Counted from the stretch's first letter, positions 8,323 to 17,071 are shown. The stretch is 64,000 nt of DNA from Sporobacter sp963663605 (GCA_963663605.2 CAXXVF010000002.1:124001-188000), one strand, 5' to 3'. Numbers and translations are program-made. Notes: a model not told the origin generated them from the sequence alone.

Positions 8323-10899
8323 TTAGTTTGAGTCACTGCTTGTACGCTGAAAAGTAACGCTATAGACAAGTATGCCCGTGTTGTATGAATCGTTAAGCTC
8401 TACGTATGCATCGGTGCGCATGGTGCCTGTCATGGTATCGCCGTCAACTTTCAGGGTCATAGAAATCCCTAAACCCTCTGAATTAGGCTCTGTCGACAAA
8501 GCCAATATGCCGTCGTTATAATCGAAATCATCTATGAAATGAGAAATACCACCATCGTTTAGCTCGATTGAATAAAGATCTTGATTATTTGGATCCTTAC
8601 CGACGATAAGATCAAAAACCGTTTCTTCCATCGTTGCCTGAATTTGTTCATTAAAAGTCACTAAGTAGCTTTCTTCCGTGTTATAACCACTATATTCAAG
8701 CCAATTGTTCACAAAGTCGTCCGAACCTTCAATGTCGACAAGCTGCAATGCCGTTATTTCCCATTTGCCTTCAATGCCGGGAACTGTCGGTTCCGCCTCA
8801 TAGCTGAAGCTGAGTGTTCCGGCCGCGTCGCTGGCCTGCGTGATCACAATGAAATCATCTGTTCCGAATTCGAGCGCCGTCTCTTGTCCGGCCTCGGCCG
8901 TTTTATATAGATCGTAGCCCTGACCGTAATAATTGAAACAGTAGACAAAAACGTCGCTGTCCGGCGTAATGGTGATCGTCGTGTCGCAATTGGTCATAAA
9001 CTCGAAAAAGTCCGCTGTATAAGCGCCCTCAAACGTTAGAGTGGCAGAGTCTTCAATCGACTGATTGTCTAAGGGGTTTGCGTTTTCGTCAAGGTCAAAA
9101 TCCAAAGCTATGTAGGTGTTGCCGCCTAGATCATTATCAAGGAGACTGTTCTTGCCGTAATTAAAAAGCATTTGAGTGTCGCTGCTGCCTATGGAATCGA
9201 ATGAGGCCTTCAAAAATTGCCGGTAATAAGCAAGCAGATCCGGATACGTTTCATTGCCGTAGACCGAGTTGAAGAGCTCTGCAAAGCTGGCAAGAGAAGC
9301 TTCGGGCAGCGAGGCGATCTGATTTGGCGACGCCCAGTTGAGCTGCTGCACGTAATACAGAAAATTGCCGGCTTCATAGGCGTGTGTCTGATCGCTGCCG
9401 ATCAGGCTTGTCTTAAAGAATGCGAGTTGATACTGGTCGTACTTGATGATGGGCGTTTCGTTAGCGATTTCCCAGAATTCTGTTAAGCCCATATATTCCG
9501 CCGAGGCCTCTATCCAGAAAAAAATATCCATATATGCTGCTGCGCCATAACTAATCGAACCAAGGACCTTCAATTGTGTTGCGTGGAACAGTTCATGCCC
9601 GAGGTTGCAGGCCATACTAATATCCGGGTTATCCAGCTGGCATACGCTCGCGTCCAGAAAGATTTGGCCTTTGTGCGCCGCGCAGTGGTTATCATACGCG
9701 GTTATATAGATATACGGATAGGAGACGACGGGCAACCCCTGGCTTTCATACGCGTCCAGGATTTTTGCCGCGTAGTCGGCGACGTCCACGACGAACTGCG
9801 GCATATTATCGTTGCCCGTCGTCCGGCCGACCTTTTCTTCATAGGTTTCATACCACGTGTGGAGGCCGCCGGCCGTGTCGTATATGACCTTGACGGTTCC
9901 GTTATCGTAGACCATACTGCTTTCCCACATGGAATAATAGCACCGGATCGTCGTCAGATGATGCATGATCAGGTGTACGACGCCCGCATCTTCGTCGACT
10001 TCGTATGGAACCTCGTCCCAATAACCTGTTTCCTCGTTATAATAAACGGCGATGAACGCCTCTTTGGCGTCGAGTTCGAAATCCTTGACTTTGCTTTGGT
10101 CATAATTGAACCCGATCTCAATCGGAGTGTCAAATTCTTTCAGCTCGCCGAGATCCACATCAATAGGGTCGCAGAGCGGCTCAAAATCCTCAAACGCCTC
10201 CGGAAGGCCCTCCGGCTCCGTTACGGTGAGCGTCTCATCCTGTGATACGGTCCCGCCGGGGATCATGATGGTAAAACCATCGTAATCAATTACGATATCA
10301 TCGTCGGAAGGCTCGATAACGATTTCCTCTTCGCCTGCTATCACGTCGGAGTCCCCTTTGCCCTGAGCGGATGCGGTGGGACCGGAAGTTGTGTCAGACG
10401 GCAGGAAAGCCACCAGCAGGATAGAAGAAAAAACCACGCCCGCGATAACCAACAGCACGGTTGCTGCAACGCTGTTTTTTGCCGCAAGCCTTTGTACGAC
10501 GAAAAGTACGATAAGAAGCGCGAGGGCGGCGAGCATGCCGATATACGAGACGTGCAGCAAATAAAACGCTGCGGCCGCGACGAGGGCCAGAACGATAAGA
10601 CTAATTAACCCGATCAATTTGCATTTCTTTTCTTTAGCATCGGGGGTTTGATAACCGGCGTTCGGGGCGGGGGCCGTATAACCCGTCTGCTGCGGGGGCT
10701 GCGCCGCTTGAGGATAAGGCGTCTGCTGTATGTACGGCTGTTCCGTGCTGACGGCGTCGGGAGGGTTAACGGGTTTTATAACACAGCCGCATTTGGGGCA
10801 AAATGCGGCTTGAGCGGACAGTTTCGTCCCGCACGTACCGCAAAAACGCGGGGCGCTCGTTTCCTGCTGGTTGCCGGGAAATCCGTTGTTCTGATCCAT
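8323..10899 (-). CDS. Zinc-ribbon membrane protein with extracellular HExxH metallopeptidase domain (paralogue B)
   Basis: An 858-aa tandem paralogue of the following gene with the same order: zinc ribbon (CGTCG, CPKCG), Pro/Gln-rich linker carrying the same PYPQAAQPPQQTGYTAPAPN segment, three membrane helices, acidic linker, ZU5-like strand block, and the peptidase motif HELFHATQ with WIEASAEYMGL. All zinc ligands are kept in both copies. The two proteins are nearly identical in the linker and membrane part but differ most in the last ~130 residues (around LQLVDIEGSDDFVNNWLEY here), suggesting different targets or partners. ATG 10899 follows an AAGGAG site. The 103-nt gap to copy A has no strong terminator, so the pair may be co-transcribed. 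Confidence 0.8.
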   Translation of the reverse strand: MDQNNGFPGNQQETSAPRFCGTCGTKLSAQAAFCPKCGCVIKPVNPPDAVSTEQPYIQQTPYPQAAQPPQQTGYTAPAPNAGYQTPDAKEKKCKLIGLISLIVLALVAAAAFYLLHVSYIGMLAALALLIVLFVVQRLAAKNSVAATVLLVIAGVVFSSILLVAFLPSDTTSGPTASAQGKGDSDVIAGEEEIVIEPSDDDIVIDYDGFTIMIPGGTVSQDETLTVTEPEGLPEAFEDFEPLCDPIDVDLGELKEFDTPIEIGFNYDQSKVKDFELDAKEAFIAVYYNEETGYWDEVPYEVDEDAGVVHLIMHHLTTIRCYYSMWESSMVYDNGTVKVIYDTAGGLHTWYETYEEKVGRTTGNDNMPQFVVDVADYAAKILDAYESQGLPVVSYPYIYITAYDNHCAAHKGQIFLDASVCQLDNPDISMACNLGHELFHATQLKVLGSISYGAAAYMDIFFWIEASAEYMGLTEFWEIANETPIIKYDQYQLAFFKTSLIGSDQTHAYEAGNFLYYVQQLNWASPNQIASLPEASLASFAELFNSVYGNETYPDLLAYYRQFLKASFDSIGSSDTQMLFNYGKNSLLDNDLGGNTYIALDFDLDENANPLDNQSIEDSATLTFEGAYTADFFEFMTNCDTTITITPDSDVFVYCFNYYGQGYDLYKTAEAGQETALEFGTDDFIVITQASDAAGTLSFSYEAEPTVPGIEGKWEITALQLVDIEGSDDFVNNWLEYSGYNTEESYLVTFNEQIQATMEETVFDLIVGKDPNNQDLYSIELNDGGISHFIDDFDYNDGILALSTEPNSEGLGISMTLKVDGDTMTGTMRTDAYVELNDSYNTGILVYSVTFQRTSSDSN

Positions 10900-11107
10900 A
10901 AGACTCCTTACTAAATTAGAGATGCCTGCTTATTATCAGCTTTGTGAAATACATGGCTGATTTGAATCCGCATACTTAAATTGTCATTTTGCGCATTCAT
11001 TTCATACACAGCATTATATTAAATGATAAATACAAATTCAATGTAAAAAAGTAATAGCCAAATTGGACTATAAACGACACAATGACAAAAAATACGCGTA
11101 AAAGGAC

Positions 11108-11144
11108 AAAAAAGCCTGCGTCTAAAACGACTACAGGCTTTTTT
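11108..11144 (-). terminator. Terminator of the TRAP transporter operon
   Basis: Arms AAAAAAGCCTG / CAGGCTTTTTT (11 bp, loop of ~15 nt) placed 30 nt after the dctQ stop; U-run present on both strands. The remaining 10900-11107 stretch shows only AT-rich sequence, presumably the promoter of paralogue B. Confidence 0.8.
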
Positions 11145-11173
11145 TGCTCGGTGGAGATACAAGAAGCATTTAC

Positions 11174-11701
11174 TTATCCGTCTGTCCAGGTGGCGACGAC
11201 GATCTCTTCATATTTTTTGCTGAACATCGCTATAAACGACAGCGCCGTATCGTATAAGAGCGCAAGGGCAAAGACGTACATCGCGGCGGCTTCGATGTAA
11301 TAGAAAGGATACATCGGAATAAAAAGCACGCTGGTGATCGTTCCCTTGCCGACGGCGTTGGCCGCCTGCAGCAGGGCGGCGTAGCCGACGACGGCTGCGG
11401 TACCCGTTGATAAAATCCCCATGAGCCCGAAGATAAAGAATTTCAGGATTTTCGGGAAGGCTTTGATGATAAGGGTCATGTTGATGTGGGCTTTCTTCGT
11501 CTGCGCGTATGCAAACGAGGCGATGACGGTGCACAGAAGCAGACACTCGGTGAGTTCGTACGCGCCGGTGATGGGACGGACAAAAAGCTTTGTCAGAAGC
11601 ACGTCCGCAACATTTAAAAGCATGATCGCGACGATGCCGCAGTAGTTGATAATGCTGACTACAAAAGTTATTCCGGAAACGGCTTTTCCGATTTTTATCA
11701 T
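11174..11701 (-). CDS. dctQ: TRAP transporter small permease, DctQ family
   Basis: A 175-aa integral membrane protein with four predicted helices, the size and pattern of the small (4TM) subunit of tripartite ATP-independent periplasmic transporters. Typical DctQ features include the N-terminal first helix and the central motif region TGAYELTECLLLCTVIASFAYAQ with the following HINMTLIIK stretch. It pairs with DctM, 4 nt upstream, to form the sodium-coupled membrane complex. The operon order P-M-Q is less common than P-Q-M. Confidence 0.88.
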   Translation of the reverse strand: MIKIGKAVSGITFVVSIINYCGIVAIMLLNVADVLLTKLFVRPITGAYELTECLLLCTVIASFAYAQTKKAHINMTLIIKAFPKILKFFIFGLMGILSTGTAAVVGYAALLQAANAVGKGTITSVLFIPMYPFYYIEAAAMYVFALALLYDTALSFIAMFSKKYEEIVVATWTDG

Positions 11702-11705
11702 ATTA

Positions 11706-13013
11706 TCAGCCTCCTTGCAGCAAACCTGGCAAAAACAGCACGATCTGCGGGAAAACCGTGATCAATATGATCCCGATAATGATCGTGGCGACAAACGGCA
11801 GCGCGCCCTTGTAGATCGTACCAAGCGGTATATCTTTGGAAACGCCCTGAATAATAAAGCAGTTTAAGCCGACGGGCGGGCTGATCGCGCCGAGCTCCAT
11901 AACGAGGATGACGTATATGCCGAACCAGATGAAGCTGTAGCCGTAGCTTTCGATAATAGGCAAAAAAATCGGCACCGTCAGCATGATCATCGGGAGCTCG
12001 TCCATGAGCATGCCGAGAATGATATAGACGGCGGTCATCATTAAAAGCACGACCGCAAAGGGCAGGTTCATGGAGCTGATAGCGCCGGCCAGAAGCATAG
12101 GTATCTTTGTAATTGTTAAAAAAGCGCCGAAAACGCTTGCGCCGATCAGAAGCAGAAACGTCATGGCAAAGGTGGCGACGGTACCCCTCAGCGCTGCCTT
12201 TATCGTTTCCCAATTCAGGTTTCCGTTGACAGCCGTCAAAATGATGGCCAGGAAAGCGCCGATGGCGGCCGACTGGTTGACGGAGAAAAACCCGGAGAAC
12301 ATTCCGCCGAGAACGACGCCAAGAAGAACAACGACGCCGATAAGGCCCTTGAGGGATTTAAGGCGCTGCTTCCAGGAGCATTTTTGCGGCGGGGGAGCGA
12401 GACCGGAGTTCAGACGGCACAGCAGGACGATCGTGCCGATGCAGAGGACCGCCATCATGATACCGGGTAAAACACCGGCTGCGAACATGGAGCCTATAGA
12501 GATTTCCGCCATTATGGCGTAAAGAATCATCGGCGTACTGGGCGGGATCAGGATGCCCAGTGTGCCGCCCATGGCGATGGAGCCGGTGGAAAGCCTGTCC
12601 GCGTATTTATATTTGCGCATTTCGGGCAGGGCGATGGTACCCATCGTCGCGCAGGTGGCGGCGCACGAGCCGCAGATCGCGCCGAATCCGGCGCAGGCCG
12701 CGACCGTTCCGCAGGCCAGATTGCCGGGAAGGCGGGACAGCCATTTGTTGCCGGCGTTGTATAAGGCGCCGGACATTCCGGCGTGATAAGCAAAGTTGCC
12801 CATCAGGATGAACAGGGGTATGACAATAAATGAATAGGTACTTGCCTGCGTGGCGGGGAGCGTGCGCAGAAGGCCGATCGCGGCGGCCGGATTTAAGACG
12901 ACCGCATATCCCGCAAACCCGATCAGAAGCAAAGCCAGACCAATGTTCATACCCAGAAATATCAGCACAAGAAAGACGACAATACCGAGTATGCCTATGA
13001 CAACAGGTGTCAT
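11706..13013 (-). CDS. dctM: TRAP transporter large permease, DctM family
   Basis: A 435-aa, about 12-helix permease of the DctM/SiaM group, the sodium-driven translocation subunit of a TRAP uptake system. Family signatures seen: GFGAICGSCAATCATMGTIALPEMRKYKYADRLS split across residues ~115-150, TLGILIPPSTPMILYAIMAE (~155-174), and ELGAISPPVGLNCFIIQGVS near the C-terminus. It is downstream of the binding protein gene, with a 16-bp hairpin in between that probably sets relative transcript levels, and 4 nt upstream of dctQ. ATG 13013 follows an AAAGGAAA site. Confidence 0.93.
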   Translation of the reverse strand: MTPVVIGILGIVVFLVLIFLGMNIGLALLLIGFAGYAVVLNPAAAIGLLRTLPATQASTYSFIVIPLFILMGNFAYHAGMSGALYNAGNKWLSRLPGNLACGTVAACAGFGAICGSCAATCATMGTIALPEMRKYKYADRLSTGSIAMGGTLGILIPPSTPMILYAIMAEISIGSMFAAGVLPGIMMAVLCIGTIVLLCRLNSGLAPPPQKCSWKQRLKSLKGLIGVVVLLGVVLGGMFSGFFSVNQSAAIGAFLAIILTAVNGNLNWETIKAALRGTVATFAMTFLLLIGASVFGAFLTITKIPMLLAGAISSMNLPFAVVLLMMTAVYIILGMLMDELPMIMLTVPIFLPIIESYGYSFIWFGIYVILVMELGAISPPVGLNCFIIQGVSKDIPLGTIYKGALPFVATIIIGIILITVFPQIVLFLPGLLQGG

Positions 13014-13056
13014 TTAATCAATCGTTTCCTTTCGTTTTATAATGAACAGATCCGGT

Positions 13057-13096
13057 AATACATATCCCGGCTTTTTAAGCAGCCGGGATATGTATT
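13057..13096 (-). terminator. Intercistronic hairpin between dctP and dctM
   Basis: Perfect 16-bp stem (arms starting AATACATATCCCGG, loop of 8 nt). There is no U-run on the minus strand, so it more likely stabilises the upstream dctP message or acts as a partial terminator, a common way to make more binding protein than permease. Confidence 0.7.
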
Positions 13097-13110
13097 GGTT
13101 TTATAAGTGG

Positions 13111-14187
13111 TCAGGAGGCGTATTGTGCCGCCAGGGCAACTGCCTCGTCAAGAAATGCCTTCGCGTCAAACGCGTCGGTCGTATTACCCTCGGCCCATGC
13201 AAACGTGATATCGTCGGCCGCTGACTGGAAAGCGGAGACATCGGCATCCGCTACCGTTACAAAGGTGCCGCCGGCATCTATTATGACCTGTTTTGCCGCG
13301 TCGGCGGAATTCTGGAAATCCTCTGCCGCCTTGATCGAGCCGGCTTTGCCGGATGCGGCCATGATCGCTTCCTGATACTCGGCGGGGAGGGCGTTCCATT
13401 TGTCAAGGTTCATAACAAGTCCGAAAGCGCCGTCATAAAGCGGCATGTCGGTAAAGTACTCCGTCACATCCTGCAGGGCGAAATTCGTGATGCCGGCAGG
13501 CTCAAAGATGTAAGCGCTGATGTTATTCTTCTGCATCGCCTCATAAATATCCGGCGGCGCCATAACGACGGGGCTGGCCCCGAGGCTCGTCACGTAATCG
13601 GTGATGGGACCGGCGGGCGTACGCATGACAAGACCCTTTAGGTCATCGACCGAATCGACCGGGCTGCCGGAGCTGCAGAAGATCATACCGGGATTGGCAT
13701 ACAGGTTTAACAGCTTGAACGAATCCCATTCTGCGGCGAGCTCAGGATATTTCTCATAGAGGTCCCACAGCACCTTTGTGCCGACGACAGGATCGCCGAA
13801 ACCCGACAGCGGCAGGGTCAAAACATCTGAAAGCGTGAACTGCCCGGGATAAAACGAGGTGTAGACCCAGCCGATATCCACGCCGCCGGATTCGACCATG
13901 TCGCCGACATCGGCAGCGGAGGCGAGCGTGCTGCTGCCGTAGAGCGTTATCGTTACATGGCCGTCCGTGGCTTCGCTGATCGCATCGGCCCAGGCCTGAT
14001 AGAACGTTCCGTTGCTTGAGGTGACGGGGTCGTGCATTGAAAGTGAAAGTTCAAAGTTTTCGCCTTCGGCGGCTGATGCATCAAGCTGGTCGCCGCTGTT
14101 ATCTTTGCCTGCGCAGGCGGTAAAGGCCAGCGCCATTGACAAAGACAGGATGATGATTAACAGTTTTCGCAGAGATTTGGTTTTCAT
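13111..14187 (-). CDS. dctP: TRAP transporter solute-binding lipoprotein, DctP family
   Basis: A ~358-aa extracytoplasmic solute receptor. The signal peptide ends in a lipobox (LAFTACAG), so it is tethered to the outer face of the membrane. Typical family blocks: ELSLSMHDPVTSSNGTFYQAWADAISEATDGHV split around residues 40-72, VMRTPAGPITDYVTSLGASPV with the Arg that usually binds the ligand carboxylate (~168-188), and AVALAAQYAS at the end. ATG 14187 (AAGGGGG site) is chosen over an upstream start because the signal peptide then begins normally (MKTKSLRKLL). Its place next to the aromatic catabolism genes suggests uptake of an aromatic or other organic acid; ligand not determinable. Confidence 0.9.
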   Translation of the reverse strand: MKTKSLRKLLIIILSLSMALAFTACAGKDNSGDQLDASAAEGENFELSLSMHDPVTSSNGTFYQAWADAISEATDGHVTITLYGSSTLASAADVGDMVESGGVDIGWVYTSFYPGQFTLSDVLTLPLSGFGDPVVGTKVLWDLYEKYPELAAEWDSFKLLNLYANPGMIFCSSGSPVDSVDDLKGLVMRTPAGPITDYVTSLGASPVVMAPPDIYEAMQKNNISAYIFEPAGITNFALQDVTEYFTDMPLYDGAFGLVMNLDKWNALPAEYQEAIMAASGKAGSIKAAEDFQNSADAAKQVIIDAGGTFVTVADADVSAFQSAADDITFAWAEGNTTDAFDAKAFLDEAVALAAQYAS

Positions 14188-14237
14188 TTGTATCCCCCTT
14201 AAATATACATAAATGGAATAAAAAATACAACAAAACA

Positions 14238-14266
14238 ATATTAACCTTAAATGTAAATAAAGTCAA
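14238..14266 (-). promoter_or_regulatory. Predicted dctP promoter
   Basis: TTGACT (14261-14266) and TAATAT (14238-14243) separated by 17 nt, about 50 nt upstream of the dctP start. Close to the sigma-A consensus. Confidence 0.6.
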
Positions 14267-14332
14267 CATAAACCCATATGATGACAAATTGGTTTGCCGT
14301 ATTCGATGAAATTTGTATTACAGAAAAATAAA

Positions 14333-14360
14333 AAGGCTTTACGCATAGGTAAAGCCTTTC
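14333..14360. terminator. Hairpin between divergent dctP and amidohydrolase promoters
   Basis: Arms AAAGGCTTTA / TAAAGCCTTT with 8-nt loop. T-rich on the minus-strand side (TTATTTTT). It insulates the two divergent units or terminates an antisense transcript. The rest of 14188-14560 holds the two promoters and an operator. Confidence 0.6.
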
Positions 14361-14443
14361 GTGGTTTTCGACCGTAGATTTATTTCAGGCGGACCATACA
14401 AAAAAATAAAACAGATGGCTTATAAGTACGCTGGGAGCGCTAC

Positions 14444-14460
14444 TATTCCCGTATGGAATA
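14444..14460. promoter_or_regulatory. LysR-type operator upstream of amidohydrolase
   Basis: Perfect inverted repeat TATTCC-CGTAT-GGAATA, containing the T-N11-A pattern of LysR-type regulators. Its centre is about 61 bp upstream of the predicted transcription start (promoter 14478-14506). A near-identical core recurs at 17049-17071. Confidence 0.6.
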
Positions 14461-14477
14461 CTTGTGTCAAACTAGAA

Positions 14478-14506
14478 TTGCATACACCGTATTATTAAGA
14501 CATAAT
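14478..14506 (+). promoter_or_regulatory. Predicted amidohydrolase promoter
   Basis: TTGCAT (14478-14483), 17-nt spacer, CATAAT (14501-14506). The following ATG is at 14561 with a GAAAGGAGA site. Confidence 0.55.
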
Positions 14507-14560
14507 CATAAAAGACAGTCTGAAGTTTTACCGGTTATGTTTTGAAAGGAGACTTTTCTT

Positions 14561-15745
14561 ATGGCATTAGGACGTTTTGTGGTAGAAACACACGGACATA
14601 TTTCAACGCTGTATGACAGCGTAGGGGATGACCCTTCTCCCGAGGGATGGACCGGATTGCCGATGGCGCCGGGTGACGGCGAGGTCGAGCATGTTGACAA
14701 TAGTGGTTTAACGCTTTGGGACATGGAAAAATATGGCGTAGACATGGTTCTGCTCTATCCCAGCATGATCGGCACCACGAATGAAGGGCTTCTGGAAATA
14801 GTGGACAAGTATCCCGATAAATTCCGGGCCTTCTGCTCGGATCAGTCAACTAAACTGAAATGCCATCGCGAAGGCATCAAATGGACGATTGACGCTGCGG
14901 CCGAGGAGATCGACGCCGCAATGTCCACCGGACGGTACATAGGAATCGGCGAATTCGTACCGCGCAGCTGGGATCCCGACCATATTTATACCTTCGAAGA
15001 AAGGTTCAATGAATACTGTATCTTTTTTGACATGGCCGCGAAGTACAAATGTCCCATCGCATTCCACGACCTGCAGTGGAACGATCTCTACTTTAATCCG
15101 TGGGTGCTGCTCGGACGCCTGGCCGACCGCTATCCCGACGTTAAGATCATCGTCAACCACGGCGGTCAGTCAATCGGCAACTATACGACCGGGGACTTTA
15201 ATATCCGTAATTCCCTAAGAGAGGCCGGACGTTATTCCAGCCGAACCTGTGAGAGCAACGTTTATCTGGAGGTCGGGACCTGGACGGCCGAATGGATCCG
15301 GATGGCGATGGAAGATCCCAACGTCGGACCGACACAGCTGCTTTGGGGTTCCGACTACGGCAACGTCCCGCAGTACCTGACCGTCGATACCCGCAGAGAC
15401 GGTGTTGTAGCCCGCGGCTACTCTACCTCCATGAAGCGCTGGATGCCGACGCCCGCGTACCAGACAGACTGGTGGGGCTGGATGTCCACCCAGATTGAGA
15501 ACCTCAAACAATGGATTGGTCAGGATGAAATCAACCTGCTTCTCGGAGGAAACGCCGCGAAAGTGTTCAAACTTCCCGTGCCGTATGAGCGGATGTTCCT
15601 GTGCGGACGTCCGGATGTCAATGGGATCCACTGGAAGGAAAGCATACCCTATATTCCCATTGAGCAGGTTATGTACCCCGATGAGAAGGCCGCCAACGAA
15701 AAGGTTTTTGAAGAGCGCAAAAAGAATCCGCCGAAATGGCATTAA
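14561..15745 (+). CDS. Amidohydrolase-2 family metal-dependent hydrolase/decarboxylase
   Basis: A 394-aa TIM-barrel enzyme of the amidohydrolase-related family (ACMSD / resorcylate decarboxylase type). Metal-site residues visible: the N-terminal HxH in VETHGHIS (preceded by Glu in place of the common Asp), a mid-barrel His in AFHDLQWND, the NHGG motif (IIVNHGGQSIGN) and the catalytic Asp in LLWGSDYGNVPQ. The C-terminal NLLLGGNAAKVFKLP is the classic family end. Members decarboxylate aromatic acids or hydrolyse ring ketones. In this setting it is a candidate for the ring-opening dihydrophloroglucinol hydrolase step or for an aromatic acid decarboxylase; neither can be proved from sequence. Divergent from dctP and preceded by a LysR-type operator. 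Confidence 0.85.
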   Translation: MALGRFVVETHGHISTLYDSVGDDPSPEGWTGLPMAPGDGEVEHVDNSGLTLWDMEKYGVDMVLLYPSMIGTTNEGLLEIVDKYPDKFRAFCSDQSTKLKCHREGIKWTIDAAAEEIDAAMSTGRYIGIGEFVPRSWDPDHIYTFEERFNEYCIFFDMAAKYKCPIAFHDLQWNDLYFNPWVLLGRLADRYPDVKIIVNHGGQSIGNYTTGDFNIRNSLREAGRYSSRTCESNVYLEVGTWTAEWIRMAMEDPNVGPTQLLWGSDYGNVPQYLTVDTRRDGVVARGYSTSMKRWMPTPAYQTDWWGWMSTQIENLKQWIGQDEINLLLGGNAAKVFKLPVPYERMFLCGRPDVNGIHWKESIPYIPIEQVMYPDEKAANEKVFEERKKNPPKWH

Positions 15746-15824
15746 TTCGCATATAAACAGGCTTCCGCAACGTTTTCGGCCAATCCCGGATACGCGGAAT
15801 AACCTGTTCACAGGTTTTAACAGT

Positions 15825-15856
15825 AAAAAATGCAAGGTTTAAACCTTGCATTTTTT
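15825..15856. terminator. Bidirectional terminator between amidohydrolase and LysR genes
   Basis: Perfect 32-nt palindrome with six As at one end and six Ts at the other (arms AAAAAATGCAAGG / CCTTGCATTTTTT). It serves the convergent amidohydrolase and lysR genes and abuts the lysR stop. A small palindrome AACCTGT-TC-ACAGGTT (15801-15816) precedes it. Confidence 0.9.
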
Positions 15857-16745
15857 ATTGCTGCATTGAACATTTAATAAAATTGATGAAACTTTTCAGT
15901 GCCGGTGAGGTATAGTCGGATTTCTTCCAGCACAACACGTAATCGAAACCGGGCGAGTCGACGATTCGTGTAATACATTGTTCGGGCGTGGCGTTTGCGT
16001 GAAGCACGCGCGAAAGACCCATGCAGCAGCACCGCTGACTCATCACGAACTGCTCGGCAATATCCACCCTTGAAGTCCGCATAACGACATTGGGTGTAAA
16101 GCCGGCATCAACGCAGGCGTTGTAACAGAGGTCATACAGCATGGATTCCTGCTTGCTGAAAATGAATTTAGCACCCTTCAATTCCGAGAGCCTCAATTCC
16201 GGTTTGCCGGCAAGCTCATGGTTTTTGTGAAAAGCAACAGAGAAATCCTCATGACAGACCTTAAGAAAATTGTAATTTTTCGTGCTGATCTTGATATTTG
16301 AGCAAAATGCCACGTCGCAGCCGCCGGACTGCAGCAGGAAAAGCACCCTGTCCTCGTCCTGCTCTTCGACGATGATTTCAAAATCCGGGTTATGTGTGTT
16401 GAAATCGTTTATCTGGCTTAGAACATCAAAGGCAGCCATAGTAGGCACGCCGGCAAGCCTGATCTGTTTGTCCGAGTATAAACCGCGCCGTATCTCTTTC
16501 GCTTCGGACTCCATGTTTTTTAACATGTTAATTATTTCACCGCTGTATTCAAGCATACGCCGGGCGCCAATCGTAAGGGTTACGGTCTTTCCGTTCCTGT
16601 CGAACAGCGGAAAAGAAAGCTCCTGTTCCAGTGCGGCAATGTTTTTTGAAACTGCCGACTGGGATATGAACAGCTCCTCGGCCGCTTCTGTGAAGCTGCC
16701 GATGGTTCCCACAGTCCAGAAGCATTTCAGCTGCATGAGTGTCAT
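15855..16745 (-). CDS. LysR-type transcriptional regulator
   Basis: A 296-aa regulator. The N-terminal winged helix-turn-helix (MQLKCFWTVGTIGSFTEAAE, then ISQSAVSKNIAALEQELSFPLF, residues ~5-60) binds DNA; the rest is a periplasmic-binding-like effector domain (~90-296). The ATG at 16745 is chosen because it follows an AGGAGGT site; an upstream in-frame ATG has none. It lies between the TRAP/amidohydrolase block and the SDR block, and two ATTCC-N5-GGAAT palindromes precede those units, so it is likely to control both in response to an aromatic substrate or intermediate. A GAATAACTGTTATTC palindrome upstream of its own gene may be for autoregulation. Confidence 0.92.
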   Translation of the reverse strand: MTLMQLKCFWTVGTIGSFTEAAEELFISQSAVSKNIAALEQELSFPLFDRNGKTVTLTIGARRMLEYSGEIINMLKNMESEAKEIRRGLYSDKQIRLAGVPTMAAFDVLSQINDFNTHNPDFEIIVEEQDEDRVLFLLQSGGCDVAFCSNIKISTKNYNFLKVCHEDFSVAFHKNHELAGKPELRLSELKGAKFIFSKQESMLYDLCYNACVDAGFTPNVVMRTSRVDIAEQFVMSQRCCCMGLSRVLHANATPEQCITRIVDSPGFDYVLCWKKSDYTSPALKSFINFIKCSMQQ

Positions 16746-16861
16746 TATGTACCTCCTGATACCGAAGAGTGTACGGGCATAGTGTGCAGACATTTTGTAA
16801 AGGTGTATAAATAATATGTATTCTTAATAATATTAGACAAAAATCAGGGGCATGTCAATCT

Positions 16862-16876
16862 GAATAACTGTTATTC
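16862..16876. promoter_or_regulatory. Palindrome upstream of lysR (possible autoregulatory site)
   Basis: GAATAAC-T-GTTATTC, ~117 bp upstream of the lysR start. It shares the ATTCC half with the other two palindromes (GTTATTCC). Surrounding 16746-17048 is AT-rich intergenic sequence without a gene. Confidence 0.4.
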
Positions 16877-17048
16877 CTACAAATATCGAATTAAATAACA
16901 GATAAATCGTGTATATACGTGTCTTGTGTTTTTAACAAAAGATTTTTTGTGTGTGCCGGTTTGAGCGATTAAAACTATTCCTGACATTCATAGAAAATTG
17001 TGTAAACAGACGGATATTTGGTGGTTTGCAGGTGAAAAAAGCGCAAGA

Positions 17049-17071
17049 AACCATTCCATATAGGAATGGTT
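17049..17071. promoter_or_regulatory. LysR-type operator upstream of the SDR unit
   Basis: Perfect inverted repeat AACCATTCC-ATATA-GGAATGGTT. The ATTCC-N5-GGAAT core matches the site at 14444-14460. A possible promoter TTTACA (17087-17092), 17-nt gap, TAACAT (17110-17115) places the operator centre about 60 bp upstream of the start point, the usual location for a LysR recognition site. Confidence 0.65.
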
